A stretch of 64,000 bases of DNA from Agaricus subrufescens (lineage: Eukaryota > Basidiomycota > Agaricomycetes > Agaricales > Agaricaceae): positions 434,001 to 498,000 of the forward strand of contig CM057065.1 of NCBI GenBank assembly GCA_029945375.1. The letters run 5' to 3'. Both the position numbers and the translations under genes were made by a program. The notes beneath the pieces are model-generated. The model was not told the origin of the DNA and searched no databases. It was given only the letters and a program-made list of their open reading frames with translations. This document shows positions 11,813 through 22,383 of this stretch, piece by piece; position 1 is the stretch's first letter, and every line of letters starts with the position of its first letter.

Positions 11813-12892
11813 TCATGTGCGTTTGTGCTTCTTCTCATTGCCATTGTTCTGGCCAGAAGGACCCTGTTGGGCCGGCTTCTGCTGCTGCTGCTGCTTCTGT
11901 TGTTGGGGAGCCAGAGGCTTCGACCCAGAAGCTTGTGGTTGACCGTTGTTACGGTTCCACTGGGGTTTCTGCTGGCCTTGTTGTCTAAACTTGGCCGCAT
12001 TAGCAGTAGAATGAGGGTTGCGCCAGGCACCCATAATCGCATCTCGTGCGGCATCAAACTCCATATCAGTGACCTTCTTTGCAGAGGCCAGCATGACTGA
12101 AGTCACGCCTTCAAGGCGTGGTGGCAATGCGTTAAGTAGCATCATCACTTGAAGGGACTCATGAATGGGAGCCCCCGCATCGGAGATTTGAGAGAAAATT
12201 GTGCGTAAATGCGCGATGGATCCAGATGGATCGGCTACATCAGGAACTTTAAATGTTATGGCTTCCATCATCTTAGAATAGACAAAGGAAGGTCCACGAA
12301 CCCTGTAAGTCTCTTTGAGCTTGGTCCAGAGGGCCTTGGCATCAGCGAAGCTTTCCCTGATCATATGATTGGGAAGGGCACTCTCGATCACTGCAGTTGC
12401 CTGCAAGGAGAGAGCGTCTCTGGCATCGGACTCTTTTCCAAGAGCCTCAAAGCCATTGACATCATCTTCGCCTTTGGGAACCGGAAGCTTAGGTAAAGTC
12501 TTCTCGGACCCGGAGACTTCCCATGCAGAAAGGGTGGTATCGGGGTGCCTCATCAAGATGAGGACGTTCCTAACACGGCGCAACCAACTGTCCCAGTTGT
12601 CGACACCAGTGAGTTTGGGGAGAGCATTGACAGAGATTCCGTTTGCGGCCCTGCAACCCAGCAGTCCGTAAATGTAATCTAGGGTACAACAAACTCTATC
12701 TAAGGTTATATATAGAATCCAACAAAGGCTATCAACTCGTTTCAACAGCGAGCGATTGGGATAAATATAGAACTCAAGCTTCAGAGAAGTGAGATCTAAA
12801 ATAGATCCACAGATCGTTTCTCGAGCTGGAAAGGTGAGAGCGATTGCAGGGCCCATAACCTGTTCATAAAGCAGAGCTGCTACCTGCAGCAT
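11813..12892 (-). CDS. gag: Copia Gag polyprotein
   Basis: This 359-codon frame is the retrotransposon capsid gene. It has a Copia-type Gag core (region around LPKLTGVDNWDSWLRRVRNV and the downstream helical part with LWTKLKETYRVRG). A Gln/Asn/Pro-rich basic tail ends in EKKHKRT. No zinc knuckle is visible in this frame. The open frame starts inside the 5' LTR and runs across the LTR junction and primer-binding site, so the true start may be internal or the RNA spliced. It lies upstream of pol on the same strand. Gag is uninterrupted although pol is broken. Confidence 0.8.
   Translation of the reverse strand: MLQVAALLYEQVMGPAIALTFPARETICGSILDLTSLKLEFYIYPNRSLLKRVDSLCWILYITLDRVCCTLDYIYGLLGCRAANGISVNALPKLTGVDNWDSWLRRVRNVLILMRHPDTTLSAWEVSGSEKTLPKLPVPKGEDDVNGFEALGKESDARDALSLQATAVIESALPNHMIRESFADAKALWTKLKETYRVRGPSFVYSKMMEAITFKVPDVADPSGSIAHLRTIFSQISDAGAPIHESLQVMMLLNALPPRLEGVTSVMLASAKKVTDMEFDAARDAIMGAWRNPHSTANAAKFRQQGQQKPQWNRNNGQPQASGSKPLAPQQQKQQQQQKPAQQGPSGQNNGNEKKHKRT
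12845..12860 (-). other. Putative Copia primer-binding site
   Basis: Directly after the 5' LTR the minus strand reads GGTTATGGGCCC, in the expected place for tRNA-primed minus-strand synthesis. The priming tRNA was not matched. Confidence 0.55.
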
Positions 12893-13219
12893 GGAGATCG
12901 GATAGACTCACATTGCTAATAATTCCTAGGCAGTAGGAGGATTGAGGTAGAAGATAGAACTTGTAGAGCTAAGAGAGCTTGTAGAGCGAAGTGAGAGAGG
13001 AAACTGAACTGTTATTCTATGGAATACATGTAGGGTTTATATACTCGACAAAGAACCTCATAGTGGTAAAGGGTAATGTGAAACATACAGGTAAAACAGG
13101 AGTCCGCAGAAGAAGTCTGCAGTAAACATGCATAAAACGATTGAAAAGGTGTGGCATAGTGCACAGTAGTTGCTCATACACGTCATACCGAGTGTATAAC
13201 TCGAGGTATTTCGTCAACA
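12861..13219 (-). repeat. Copia 5' LTR (359 bp)
   Basis: Complete LTR, TG...CA, next to the ACTCA target duplication. It matches the 3' LTR except for six substitutions. The gag reading frame opens inside it. Confidence 0.95.
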
Positions 13220-13224
13220 ACTCA

Positions 13225-14433
13225 AATATTCAATATATGTAACTAATTAATGAGGATTGATGAAAACACGATGCGGGATCACGAGTGTTCGACGCAGACC
13301 AATGAGGATGTGAGCAGGGATCAGAGGATCAGATGCAGGCTCACGCGGGAGTGTATAGATTAGACAAGTAAGGCCATCATATTTGGGCAACAAATAGAAA
13401 GACTGAGGGTCCCAATTGCATACATAAAGTGAGATAGAGCATAAAGAAAATAATTTTGTATGGAGGGGAAGTTGTTTTTTAAATATAATAAGGTTTATGT
13501 TACTTTAATTATGTGAGTTATCTTACTCGACACAGACTAGACACGGTGGGCTCCTCGTATTTCTGGTAGCCTGTTTGATGAGGCCTTTAACGAAAGCTCC
13601 CCCCCTACTTTGATTAGTGTACCATTTTGTTTTTGTTCCATCTTAAGGATATACCACTCTTGGTGAGGCTTGAGGTGCTTGTTACAAAATGCTGGAATGC
13701 ATATAGACTTGTCACATCTCAAACAGTTCCTCTATGTACATGCTAAACCCCGAGTTTTTTACACTTCAAAGGCATCTGGAACCAGTTGTATTTGTCATAT
13801 GAGACAATGCTAAGACTCATGTTAGCTACAAGAAAGAGAACTGCACCAAATATTTGTACTACTCACACTCCTCGATACTTGGATGGAGGATGTGGTAAAG
13901 GGTTGGCGGAATAGTGGGAAGATGCTCCTTGGTTGTTTATTAGTAGCATCTTCCTCTGGCTGTCTACTGTGTGAAGTGCCTCGGCTCCATGTGATCAACA
14001 TGCATGTATTTTCCTTCTACCTTCTTTTTATCTCCCAATGCCCGATGACTGACTCTATCCCCCTCAAGCTCAAAGTTATCATCATTTTCATTTGCATTTC
14101 TTCAAGTTGGTCCTAACTCAAATGAACATTAGCAACCACCCCAGTAATCATTCTAGCTGTTGAGAACAACCTTTGCACAACCAAAGGGGCATGTTTGATC
14201 ATCATGCTCGTGATTTTACTGTCACAGGCACTTGTGTCAATGGAAATGGTGAGATCAATGGGTGACTTGCCGCAGGATTTAGAAAATCTAAACTTGCTGT
14301 AAACCTTATTTAGTTTCGTACTCCGATGACTACATAAATTATGTGAAACCGCAGGCCATGTTCTAAAATATAAATACATCAATGATAGTGATGTAACCGG
14401 CTTTTACTTACAGCCAATCTTATCTTTCTCTAA
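13225..14433. other. Intergenic: rest of the TIR element, then a segment shared with 50.3 kb
   Basis: 13225-13572 is the right half of the MITE-like element. No gene is recognised in 13584-14433. About 13905-14160 is similar in order to 50275-50660; both hold a GAAGATGCTCC start and a later ACTCAAATGAACATT. The shared segment lies before an NLR fragment in the second case. It may be an unrecognised repeat or an NLR-linked flank. Confidence 0.4.
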
Positions 14434-15616
14434 ATGGCTGACTCCCGATTTTATGAAGATGACAAAGAGGACATGGAGGAACTTCTGCAGATGCAGGAGG
14501 TGATACACCAACTGTGCATGATGGAGGAAGAAGACGAGGACGAGCTTGTAATGATTGCAGTGGCGGCATTAGCATTGGTAGATCAGATGGCCAGGGATAC
14601 TCGGAATGCACAATGATCACAACGTCATCAAGGTCTTCTACGCTCCGACTTGATTGACAATCCGAGAGCAGAGACTCCTTGGCAGGTGCTTTATCGAGCA
14701 CAGAATCCCCCCAGTTTCATCACCACAATGGGCTTTGATCCCATCACATTTCAATGTATACTCGATGCAGGGTTTAATCATTTATGGGAAAGTACAACTA
14801 TTGCCCGTACTGGCACCAATGTCAATGGAATTCTGTGCCCAACCCGACATTCATTAGATGGTGCTGGAGGGCTTGGCTTGCTCTTGCATTATCTAAACTC
14901 GATGATGAATGAGATAAGTCTGCAAGATCTTTGCCCTGATCCCCTCTTCAGTCAATCGATATCTTACCTTTTCCTTACCAATTCTGGTTAAACACTCCGC
15001 CATATGCCAGACACTCATGTTGTCTTTCCAAAAGGAGATGAATTCGATCATCTCAATCAACTTATCCTCCAAAGGCACCCTCTCTTGGTAGGCGCTTTTG
15101 GAAGTATGGATGGGTTAAACCTACCTGTCCAAATAGCAGCTGACGAAGATCTTGAAAATGCAACATACAATGGATGGCTACATTCACACTTTGTGAGCTG
15201 TGTGTATGCATTCGCAGCCAATGGTAAGCATTTATCTATTCGGGGTTTTTTATCTATTGAAGTATAAGCTATCAGGAACTATAATAGCGTGTAGCCTGAA
15301 TGCACCAGGCAGTTGGCACGACAGCCGCATAGCCAAACCAATTTATAAAAAACTGATCAATGATACTCCTGCCGGTTACTACCTTGTAACTGACACTGCC
15401 TTCCCATGCGGAGCAGGATTACTTGAAGGAAAAATTCAGTCACCTCTCAAGCAAAAGGAGAAATTGCCGGATGATGAAGAAGAACGAAATAACCCGCTTT
15501 CATTTAATAGACAACTTCTTTCATATAGACAGACAGCTGAGTGGGGTATGCGAGCCCTACAAGGCTCATTCAGCAGGCTCCGTATACCCCTCCCAATCAA
15601 CTACCAGGAACGCTGA
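14434..15616 (+). pseudogene. PIF/Harbinger transposase (DDE_Tnp_4 type), frameshifted
   Basis: The protein would cut and join the element's ends. An acidic N-terminus (14434-14616) is followed by the conserved ITTMGFD...TF segment near 14725, LDGAGGLGLLLHYLN near 14860, and the first catalytic region GSMDGLNLPV near 15105. A GT-AG intron spans about 15226-15281. The second region is LNAPGSWHDSRIAKPIY with VTDTAF, and the last is EWGMRALQGSFSRLR with the catalytic Glu. The frame shifts near 14930 and is restored near 14990; the sequence between reads IFALIPSSVNRYL in another frame. It converges with the SANT-like gene at 15970-17654, as expected for a two-gene Harbinger. Confidence 0.85.
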
Positions 15617-15969
15617 TCATGGATTCTTGAAGCAATCACATGTCTCCACAATCTTCACACTCGAGCTATTGGCATCAATCAAATACGGTCTGTGTATATG
15701 CCAATGTGGAATGATGATGAAGACTTTTTGCTCACCTTTCAAAATATGGCATTCTCTGCTTTGAGAAAAAATGACCGTGTTACACAGTTTCATGTGGAGG
15801 TGGTCAGAATGTAGCAGCCATGTAACATTAGTAAGATAGTAGAGTAAACAAATGATGTGAAATGTGAACTAGATCAAGCTGTAATGACAGGGGGTACTGT
15901 AGATAAAAAGTCCGGTCATTTAGATTAGATGAAAGTAAATTAGTGAATGACTAGTGAGCGAAAAAATGA

Positions 15970-17654
15970 TTACAATTCTTGGCTAACTTCAGAGAACGCC
16001 TCCTTGACCTCCCCTTGTGCTGGTTGGGATCCTGAAGCGATGCCTGTCGACCTCGGGTCAGGGTAAGTGAATCTCCGTGTCCTGGGGCTATCATTGAGCC
16101 CCAGGTACTCATTATTATTGGCATCACTATCATTTTGACTGATCCATTGAGTAGACCTTCCACCACAGGAGTAATAAATATCTTGCCTGATAGGACTCCT
16201 CCGGCGTGGGGGTGAGCTTGGAGCGAAGGGGTTGGGAGATCTTCTGCAAGAAGCTCTCACTTCCCTCTCATATGAACGCTGCATCTTGAACATTTGGGCA
16301 CAAAAATTGTCAGCCCAGCGATTTGTTTCAATGAGCTGACGATTGGATTCACAAAGCTGAGAGGTCAGCGCAAAGATCTGCTGAGTCTGCGAGATCTGGC
16401 TAGCGATTTCATTGTGGTGAGTTTGATGAGAAGAGGGGTCGAGGGCCAGCCCGATGGTGGTGAGTAAGGCCTGGCTGGTATTGCGAGAAGACACATGGCT
16501 AGCGGGAGGTGGAACAGACCAGGCATACCTGCGCTTAGCGACCCATTTCCCCTCAGCTGGGGCCTCTTCCTTTACAGCCACAATCTCCTCATTTGTAACC
16601 TCTTCAATCTCGTCAAGAACCTCGGTGTCTTCATCGGCATCCTCAATCTCATCATCCAACTCCATAGTCCCAGCCTTCCCATTAATATCTTCATTGATTT
16701 CTAAGGCGCACTCGATGTTCTGAGGGACTTTCGGATTTCCTGTAGGCTTTGTCATATTACAGAGCTACCAGACATCTGTTAGATATCTACTCGAATATTT
16801 CAATAAACACATACCTGTTTGAACTTCGCTTCCAGCGCTTGAGCACCACGTATGGTGCGCCCATTCTCCTTACAGTAAGCCATAAACTCCTCTTCAACCT
16901 TCTCCCATTCATTATTACAGATCAGAAGGTACTTCTCTATGAGATCAAGCAAGAGATCTAACTTGGCCTTTGTACATATATCCCAAGCAGCCCTGTTGAC
17001 GGCCATGTTGACCTGACTTAGCATGCTTCGGTGCTGGTTCCTTCGCCGTAGTGCACTTTGATGTTTGTTCATTTGCCTTAGCGTGCTTGGGGGCGGGCTC
17101 CTCAGGCGCTGCTGAGGACGCTTTACACTTGGTTGAAGAACTTGAAGCGGCCGGCTCAACAGCCTTTGCCTTTCTTTTACCTTTTATAGGGTGGCGTGCG
17201 CCTGCAATTTTTGCTACTGGCTGAGTGGTGCAAGCCTGCAATGCACATTTGATGATAGTATTGGCGGGTGGTAAGTCATCGGAGTCCTGATTGGTGGGTA
17301 ATGAAGGTGGCCCAGAGTTGGTGGATTGGTGGGATGTGCTCAGTTGCACAGGGGGTTGTGACAATGGATAATGTGTGGGCGGATTCTCCTGTAGACCCTG
17401 CGATGGAAAAGAATGATAAGAAAACCCCTGAGCCAACTGGCTAGGGGCTGGGAAATTATAGGCAGGTGGAGCCGATAGGTTATATGGCGGGAGAGCCTAT
17501 ATATCTCTGATGTGAAATTCGATAATCACACTTATTTAAGAACACATACTGATTGACTTGGGGTGTGAATGCCTAAAGGGGGAATGATTTGACTCTGGGT
17601 AGTGAAGGCGGCACTAGATGGAGCACCAGCTGTTGGAGCAGTGTACTGAGCCAT
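15970..17654 (-). pseudogene. Harbinger-associated SANT/Myb-like DNA-binding protein (DUF6818-like), one frameshift
   Basis: In Harbinger elements a second gene encodes a Myb/SANT-like protein that binds DNA and helps import the transposase. Exons are 17550-17654, about 16815-17496 and 15970-16764, all with GT-AG introns. The N-terminus is Pro/Gln/Ser-rich, followed by Lys/Ala-rich repeats. The SANT-like core (KLDLLLDLIEKYL ... EWEKVEEEF) ends in ALEAKFKQ, then after the intron KPTGNPKVPQ. An acidic segment and a coiled region with an Arg/Pro-rich tail complete it. One frameshift near 16975 separates the basic region from the core. It converges on the transposase with about 350 bp between stops. 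Confidence 0.7.
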
Positions 17655-18405
17655 AGGATAAATAAAAGTTAGAGTGAGTGATAAATACGCAAACAAAAGT
17701 TGAGGTTGTTGAGGTGGGCTCCTCTGTCCTGCTTGCTTAAATAGATCTGTTTTTGTGCTTCGTGCTCAACATGTGCAGACCTCGGATTGTCAAGATGTAG
17801 TTGATTACTCTTCCATTATATTAATTGCACTTCATTAAGGATCCCTATGGATGTGAGATTGATTGATGCGCCATGGTGGTAGATCAATCATACTTGAAAT
17901 AGGGCAATTTATGTCTATAGCTATATGTAAACTCATGGGATTGTCGAGCATGAGGCTGTTTCTATTGTGAAATAACAACAATCCCTGGCAGTAGTTACTC
18001 GTGAAACACTTTCATTCCACAGAGGCAACAAACGGCTGGCGCTACATTATCTTTCAACTGTAATATCAATTATCACAAACCGAATATAGATGTTATCACA
18101 TGACCCAAACCAAATATAGGTGTTATCACACAACACCCTGAGGATGATGGATCTTACATGTGGGCATTTAGTGTGTGAAACTACAATTAGCCGAGTTTGC
18201 AGCGTCTAGAATTCTGGAAGGGGCCTCCTCTAGATTTAAGGTTTGAAAAGTAGCTGTTTTCAAGACCAGCTCAGGGTGAGGCTCAATTTGGGGAGCGGAT
18301 AGTTCCACCGTACGAAATATTTCCATTTAAGTAATTTAGAAATTTGAAATTTAGAAACTTGGCTCTGCGGCAAGTCACCCAATTCAACGGTATCACTGTC
18401 TATGT
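17655..18405. other. Intergenic, no gene recognised
   Basis: AT-rich sequence with no ORF I can assign. It probably includes the right end of the Harbinger unit, but I could not find matching TIRs. TTATCACATGACC/TTATCACACAAC motifs recur near 18090-18135. Confidence 0.3.
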
Positions 18406-18785
18406 ACTGATAGAATCAACCCAGTCACTTATAACAATATACCCTCAAACCAATGTAAGTGCCATCACTTTTTTTTGTTACTGGTATTGACTCTATATGT
18501 GCTAGTCATGAGAGAACTCTGGGAAAAAATCATACCTGGCACAGAGTTTGACTCATCTGACCATGACCCACCACTGTAATGCCATCCTGGAACCCATTTG
18601 TCCGTTCTTGAATGTTGCCTATACTTCATCTCCCACTGCAATGGTGTGCAAAAGATCCACTGGGTTGCTGGAGCTGCAGGAGTCAGAAAGTCAGCTATCA
18701 TGCAGCCAGCATTGCTGAGTCTCCCAGGCTTCAGGTGGACTACCATGCATCAGTATTCTTCTCCATCAATGGATGTAGTTTATTA
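18406..18785 (+). pseudogene. NLR fragment (NLR-C)
   Basis: A small exon ending CCTCAAACCAAT before GTAAGT (near 18455) and an acceptor before TCATGAGAGAAC (near 18507) match the NLR exon 3/exon 4 borders. The NACHT start follows with LLGAAGV-like P-loop sequence near 18665. Its P-loop reads GVRKS instead of GVGKS, and the frame is broken. Homology stops at about 18785. It is most similar to the fragment at 50671-51045. Confidence 0.7.
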
Positions 18786-18883
18786 ACATAGTAACAAGTT
18801 CTGAGTTCACAGGAATCAGGGTTTTGAGTGAAATGCTGCACAGACAACAAGCAAGGAGTGCTTTACCCAACTGGTAAATGACC
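18786..18883 (+). repeat. Third copy of the NLR upstream segment, left half
   Basis: This stretch is similar to about 1395-1500 and 28335-28430. The right half resumes at 24811-24895 (similar to about 1515-1560). The 5.9-kb element lies between, so this is the flanking sequence of its insertion site. Confidence 0.75.
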
Positions 18884-19011
18884 AGGCTCCTCCCCAGCCC
18901 CTTTTGCGCTTTGGACTTTGCTGTGTAAACACAGACAAACACAATCTAGTTGCAGTCCTAGCGCAGCAAGGGGCTGGCATTTTGTGTCAATTGGCCATCA
19001 CCAGTGGCTGT
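18884..19011 (+). repeat. Left inverted arm of the RecQ/DUF6589 element
   Basis: About 128 bp, imperfectly inverted relative to 24679-24799. The best-matching blocks are the outer 18 bp and the inner 45 bp; the middle has diverged. Confidence 0.75.
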
Positions 19012-19209
19012 CCTAATGGTGCCAAAACGGGATTATAATGAATATTCGTTTTTGACATCTGTTGTGACGTGACACCTGTCATACAATTTCGGAATGACTG
19101 ACCTCTACGGTATCAACATCGTCATACACAGGCTCAAAGCATCTTTGCATATTATATTGTATATAGATTCCATAAAAAATGATATTGACCCCTTTTGCCT
19201 GCATAAACA

Positions 19210-21968
19210 ATGTCAGTGCCCAACCCTGAAGCCTTTTACCAAGCTGTAGAGCTCCTCGAGATCAACAACATCCCCATCAAAAGCTTCCTTCAACGCCTCT
19301 TTGCTGAACCCCATGTCTCATCATATACTATCCTGAATTTTTTTGTCAACAATATTTCACAAGTGCTCAAATTTCTCAGTTTTAATGACAAGACAGGGTG
19401 CAAAGTTGAAGAATGGATAAAGAAGAAGTTTTTTTCCACCTTGAAGGCTCAAATCTGCACTCTTTCCTGAGCTGATGCTGGCTATCACTTTGTTGCAAAA
19501 TCAGCTACTGTCAAGCAGCTCAAAAAATGCAATATCTCTCACCTTGCAGCAGGAATGATCAAACATGCACCTGATGTTTGGGATCTGGTTGGCATATTGA
19601 TGCAATCAGATTTGGAAGTCATCAGACGGAGGGAGAAAGCTCGGAAAGTTCGTGAAAAGGCAAGGAAAGATGGTGGTGGTTATTGGGCTCAAAACTCTAG
19701 GAGTGAACTTGATGGGGACGATGAAGATGAGGGCGGAATCTTGGACTTAGTGGGTGTTGAAGAGGATGAGCCGGAAGACATCGAGGAGCAACTTGAGAAC
19801 CAGAGGACGTCAGTGATGAAGATTGTGAGTCACTTCATCCAAGCCTGGCATGACAGTACTCACGTCCTACTTCCTAGAAAAAAATTGCATGCATCAGTAT
19901 AATGATGCATTCAACAAACCAAAAATGTAGTATGTTCCAAACTCTTGTGGGCGTATTTCTTCAAGCTTGTATTGTTCCGGATGCCACACGTTCTCTTTTG
20001 ACCAACCTTGGGATAGCTATAGCAACATCCACTATTGAAACTGCCACTAAAAGTCTCGCCAAGGAAGCCTATACTGAAATGTGATGCCTTGGGGCCACAT
20101 TTGAGACGGCATACGCATATGATAATCTCGACCTGGATATCAAACTGGTCACTCCGACATGGCAACATACAGCAAAGGAGACATTAGCTCACCTGACAAT
20201 GGCAGCCATGTTCCCTCTGAACCATGGCATCAAAGCACACGACCTACAATTTTCCAACTATATGTACAATCTCGCAAAAAATCTGCCTCTGCATGCGACA
20301 ACCTTCCAGCTTTTTCAAGCAATCCCATTGCAACCACCTGATGAAAAAGGTCTTTGAGCACGAGATTGTTTCAATACCTGGAAATTCCGGCACGATCTCG
20401 TGCATTTCGGGCCTGTCTATTTTGCTAAATTTAAAGCACTCTTAGGTGATCCTGAAATAATTGAAGGCATACCTGTGGTACAAACAAAACAGGTTCCTAT
20501 GCATGCATCTACAATAGGACCCAGTACACCAGCCCAGAATGCGATGGTTCTCAAAGAGTTCTTCAAGCAGTCAGGAATTGGACATGCACCTGAGGCAATG
20601 AGTGCTTCCTTGTCAAACTCAAATCCTCCAGATCCAACAGCCGTTACGGTTGTTCACATAGGAAACCACGTTGTCCTTGACTTTGGCGATCTTCTAACAG
20701 CCCAACACATTCAAAGTTTACAGCAATTGTGCATCATCGACATATCACCATGGCAGTGCTTCCAATTTATTGTGTGCACTCATGGATGGTTCCATGTTCG
20801 GATGGCATGTGCTCAAACAATCTGGTGCTGCCATATCGATGTGCCGGGTGCAAAATCTGGTGCTATCAGCTTGATTGCATTTGTTAAACAAATTCGTCTG
20901 CAAGAGTCTCCTAAAATTGAGAGTGATCCTAGATTTCGACAAATGCATGAGGTCATTACTCATGTTGGGATACCCCTTCAACTCGATGCATGGTTGGAAC
21001 AAGTTAGAAAAAGAAATCCAGAGATATCATCTCTGGATGAGTGGGCTGCAAGGGAACCAACATGGGATGAAGTTGTCGACATGTCTGAGGATATGCTCCA
21101 GAGTTTTCTTCCACTGGTCAATGTCTGGAATCTGAAAAAGAAGGAAACGAATACTTGTGACAAACAATTTGAGGTGACCTCAACATTACATCAAGATCTC
21201 CTGCTTTATGAGGAAACAAAAAGGGCAATGAATCATGGGGACATTGGTCAACTGGATCAGTCTATGTTAGTCTGGATGAATATATTTATGGGATGTCATA
21301 AAATGAAATATGCAATGGAGATCCATCAATATCTTGAGAACATGTACATTCATTATCCAAAGCCATTAGCATAAGCACCTGCCTCAAATTATGAATAATA
21401 CTCACAGTTTGAAATGTAGTAAGGCCATCCGACTAAACATGCTATCAAACCCAACAGGTTGCAAAGGCCATTTTCGTGCCATTGATTGGGAAATTGAATT
21501 CTTGAACATGTACATCAAGTGGTACTATGGTGGCAAAGAGTCGAATCACTTTGTGAACAGAATGGTCAACCAATCTCCCTTGGTGCAGATATACCGAGAT
21601 ATCCATATCCAATTTGAGGACATGTTTTGTCTAATCCACAAAACAATGTGTCACTCACCCGCTAACATGAGACTCACATTTACGAGAGCAACCAAGTATA
21701 TGGAAAAGCATCAAGCAAACAAATTCATTGCAGGAAGGGACTCCAAATACAAGATAAGCAACATGTGAGCGCAGGGTATGGCAAAGTTGGTGTTAACAAT
21801 TGATAAGTTACAAAACAAGTGAAAGAATGATGCAGAGTGCTTGGAAGCATTAGCAAAGGATGCAGCAGAGCCAGAAAGCAATGAGAGGAGGGCTGAAGAA
21901 GATGTTGCAGTTGAAGATGACATCAATCTCGGAATTGAGGATGACAGAATGCTTTTTGTTGATTGATG
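19210..21968 (+). pseudogene. DUF6589-domain protein, decayed
   Basis: DUF6589 proteins are an expanded Agaricomycete family of unknown function. The conceptual protein of about 900 residues begins MSVPNPEAFYQAVELLE, has an acidic insert (DGDDEDEGG near 19720), then YDNLDLDIKL near 20120, GDLLTAQHIQSLQQL near 20690, FHVRMACAQTIWC near 20800, and the C-terminal GHFRAIDWEIEFLNMYIKW near 21470-21530 with an acidic end near 21900. In-frame TGA codons are at 19468, 20082 and 20355. Frames shift near 19890 and 21370. It converges with the helicase inside one TIR-bounded unit, so it may be part of the mobility machinery. That role is inference. Confidence 0.7.
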
Positions 21969-22383
21969 GTGAAAGTTCATCCAGATCGTGTTCTGGATGG
22001 AAAGTAATATATTGGAAGTTGAGCTGCCAAATAGGGATAATGCAATTGAGAAATGGTATACCAGGGAGTGTAAGAGGTTGTTGAGAATGCATTGGGATGC
22101 ATGAGATGTTGGTAAGGAGAAAGAGTGGGTGTCGACGTGGGATTAGTGGTAGATAGTGGCAATGAAGTCGGCAGTGGTGTGGGCGGTATGTTCTCCTTAT
22201 CAATTGAAGCCTGGTTTTGTGTCTCCTTGTCAATTGAAGCCTGGTTTCGTTTGCGCCTCTTTACATTGTCACCTTGAAGTTTCAGACATGTTCGCTCTGT
22301 GATATCAACATGAGTATTTAACATTCAATCAATTGTCAAAAGAGATTAAAAAATGTACTGTTGTGACTGGATACTCCACACTC

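Larger units (their letters stand above)
3822..13219 (-). mobile_element. Full-length Ty1/Copia LTR retrotransposon, decayed
   Basis: Both LTRs begin TG and end CA, and the element is flanked by a perfect 5-bp target duplication ACTCA (3817-3821 and 13220-13224). The order on the minus strand is 5' LTR, primer-binding site, gag, protease, integrase, reverse transcriptase, RNase H, polypurine tract, 3' LTR. Integrase before reverse transcriptase defines Copia. The LTRs differ at 6 of 359 positions (about 1.7%), suggesting fairly recent insertion. However, pol has several frameshifts and a TGA stop, so this copy is probably not autonomous. A 2.2-kb DNA element interrupts its 3' LTR. Confidence 0.95.
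3624..13572. mobile_element. Small TIR element (MITE-like), split by a Copia insertion
   Basis: The ends form an inverted repeat of about 26 bp (3625-3650 and 13546-13571) with roughly two mismatches. They are flanked by a direct repeat GTTTGATGAG at 3614-3623 and 13573-13582. A 10-bp target duplication with such TIRs suggests a MULE-like or related class II element. Removing the Copia leaves about 0.55 kb with no coding potential, so it is non-autonomous. It sits in the NLR-B remnant. The superfamily is inferred from duplication size only. Confidence 0.65.
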
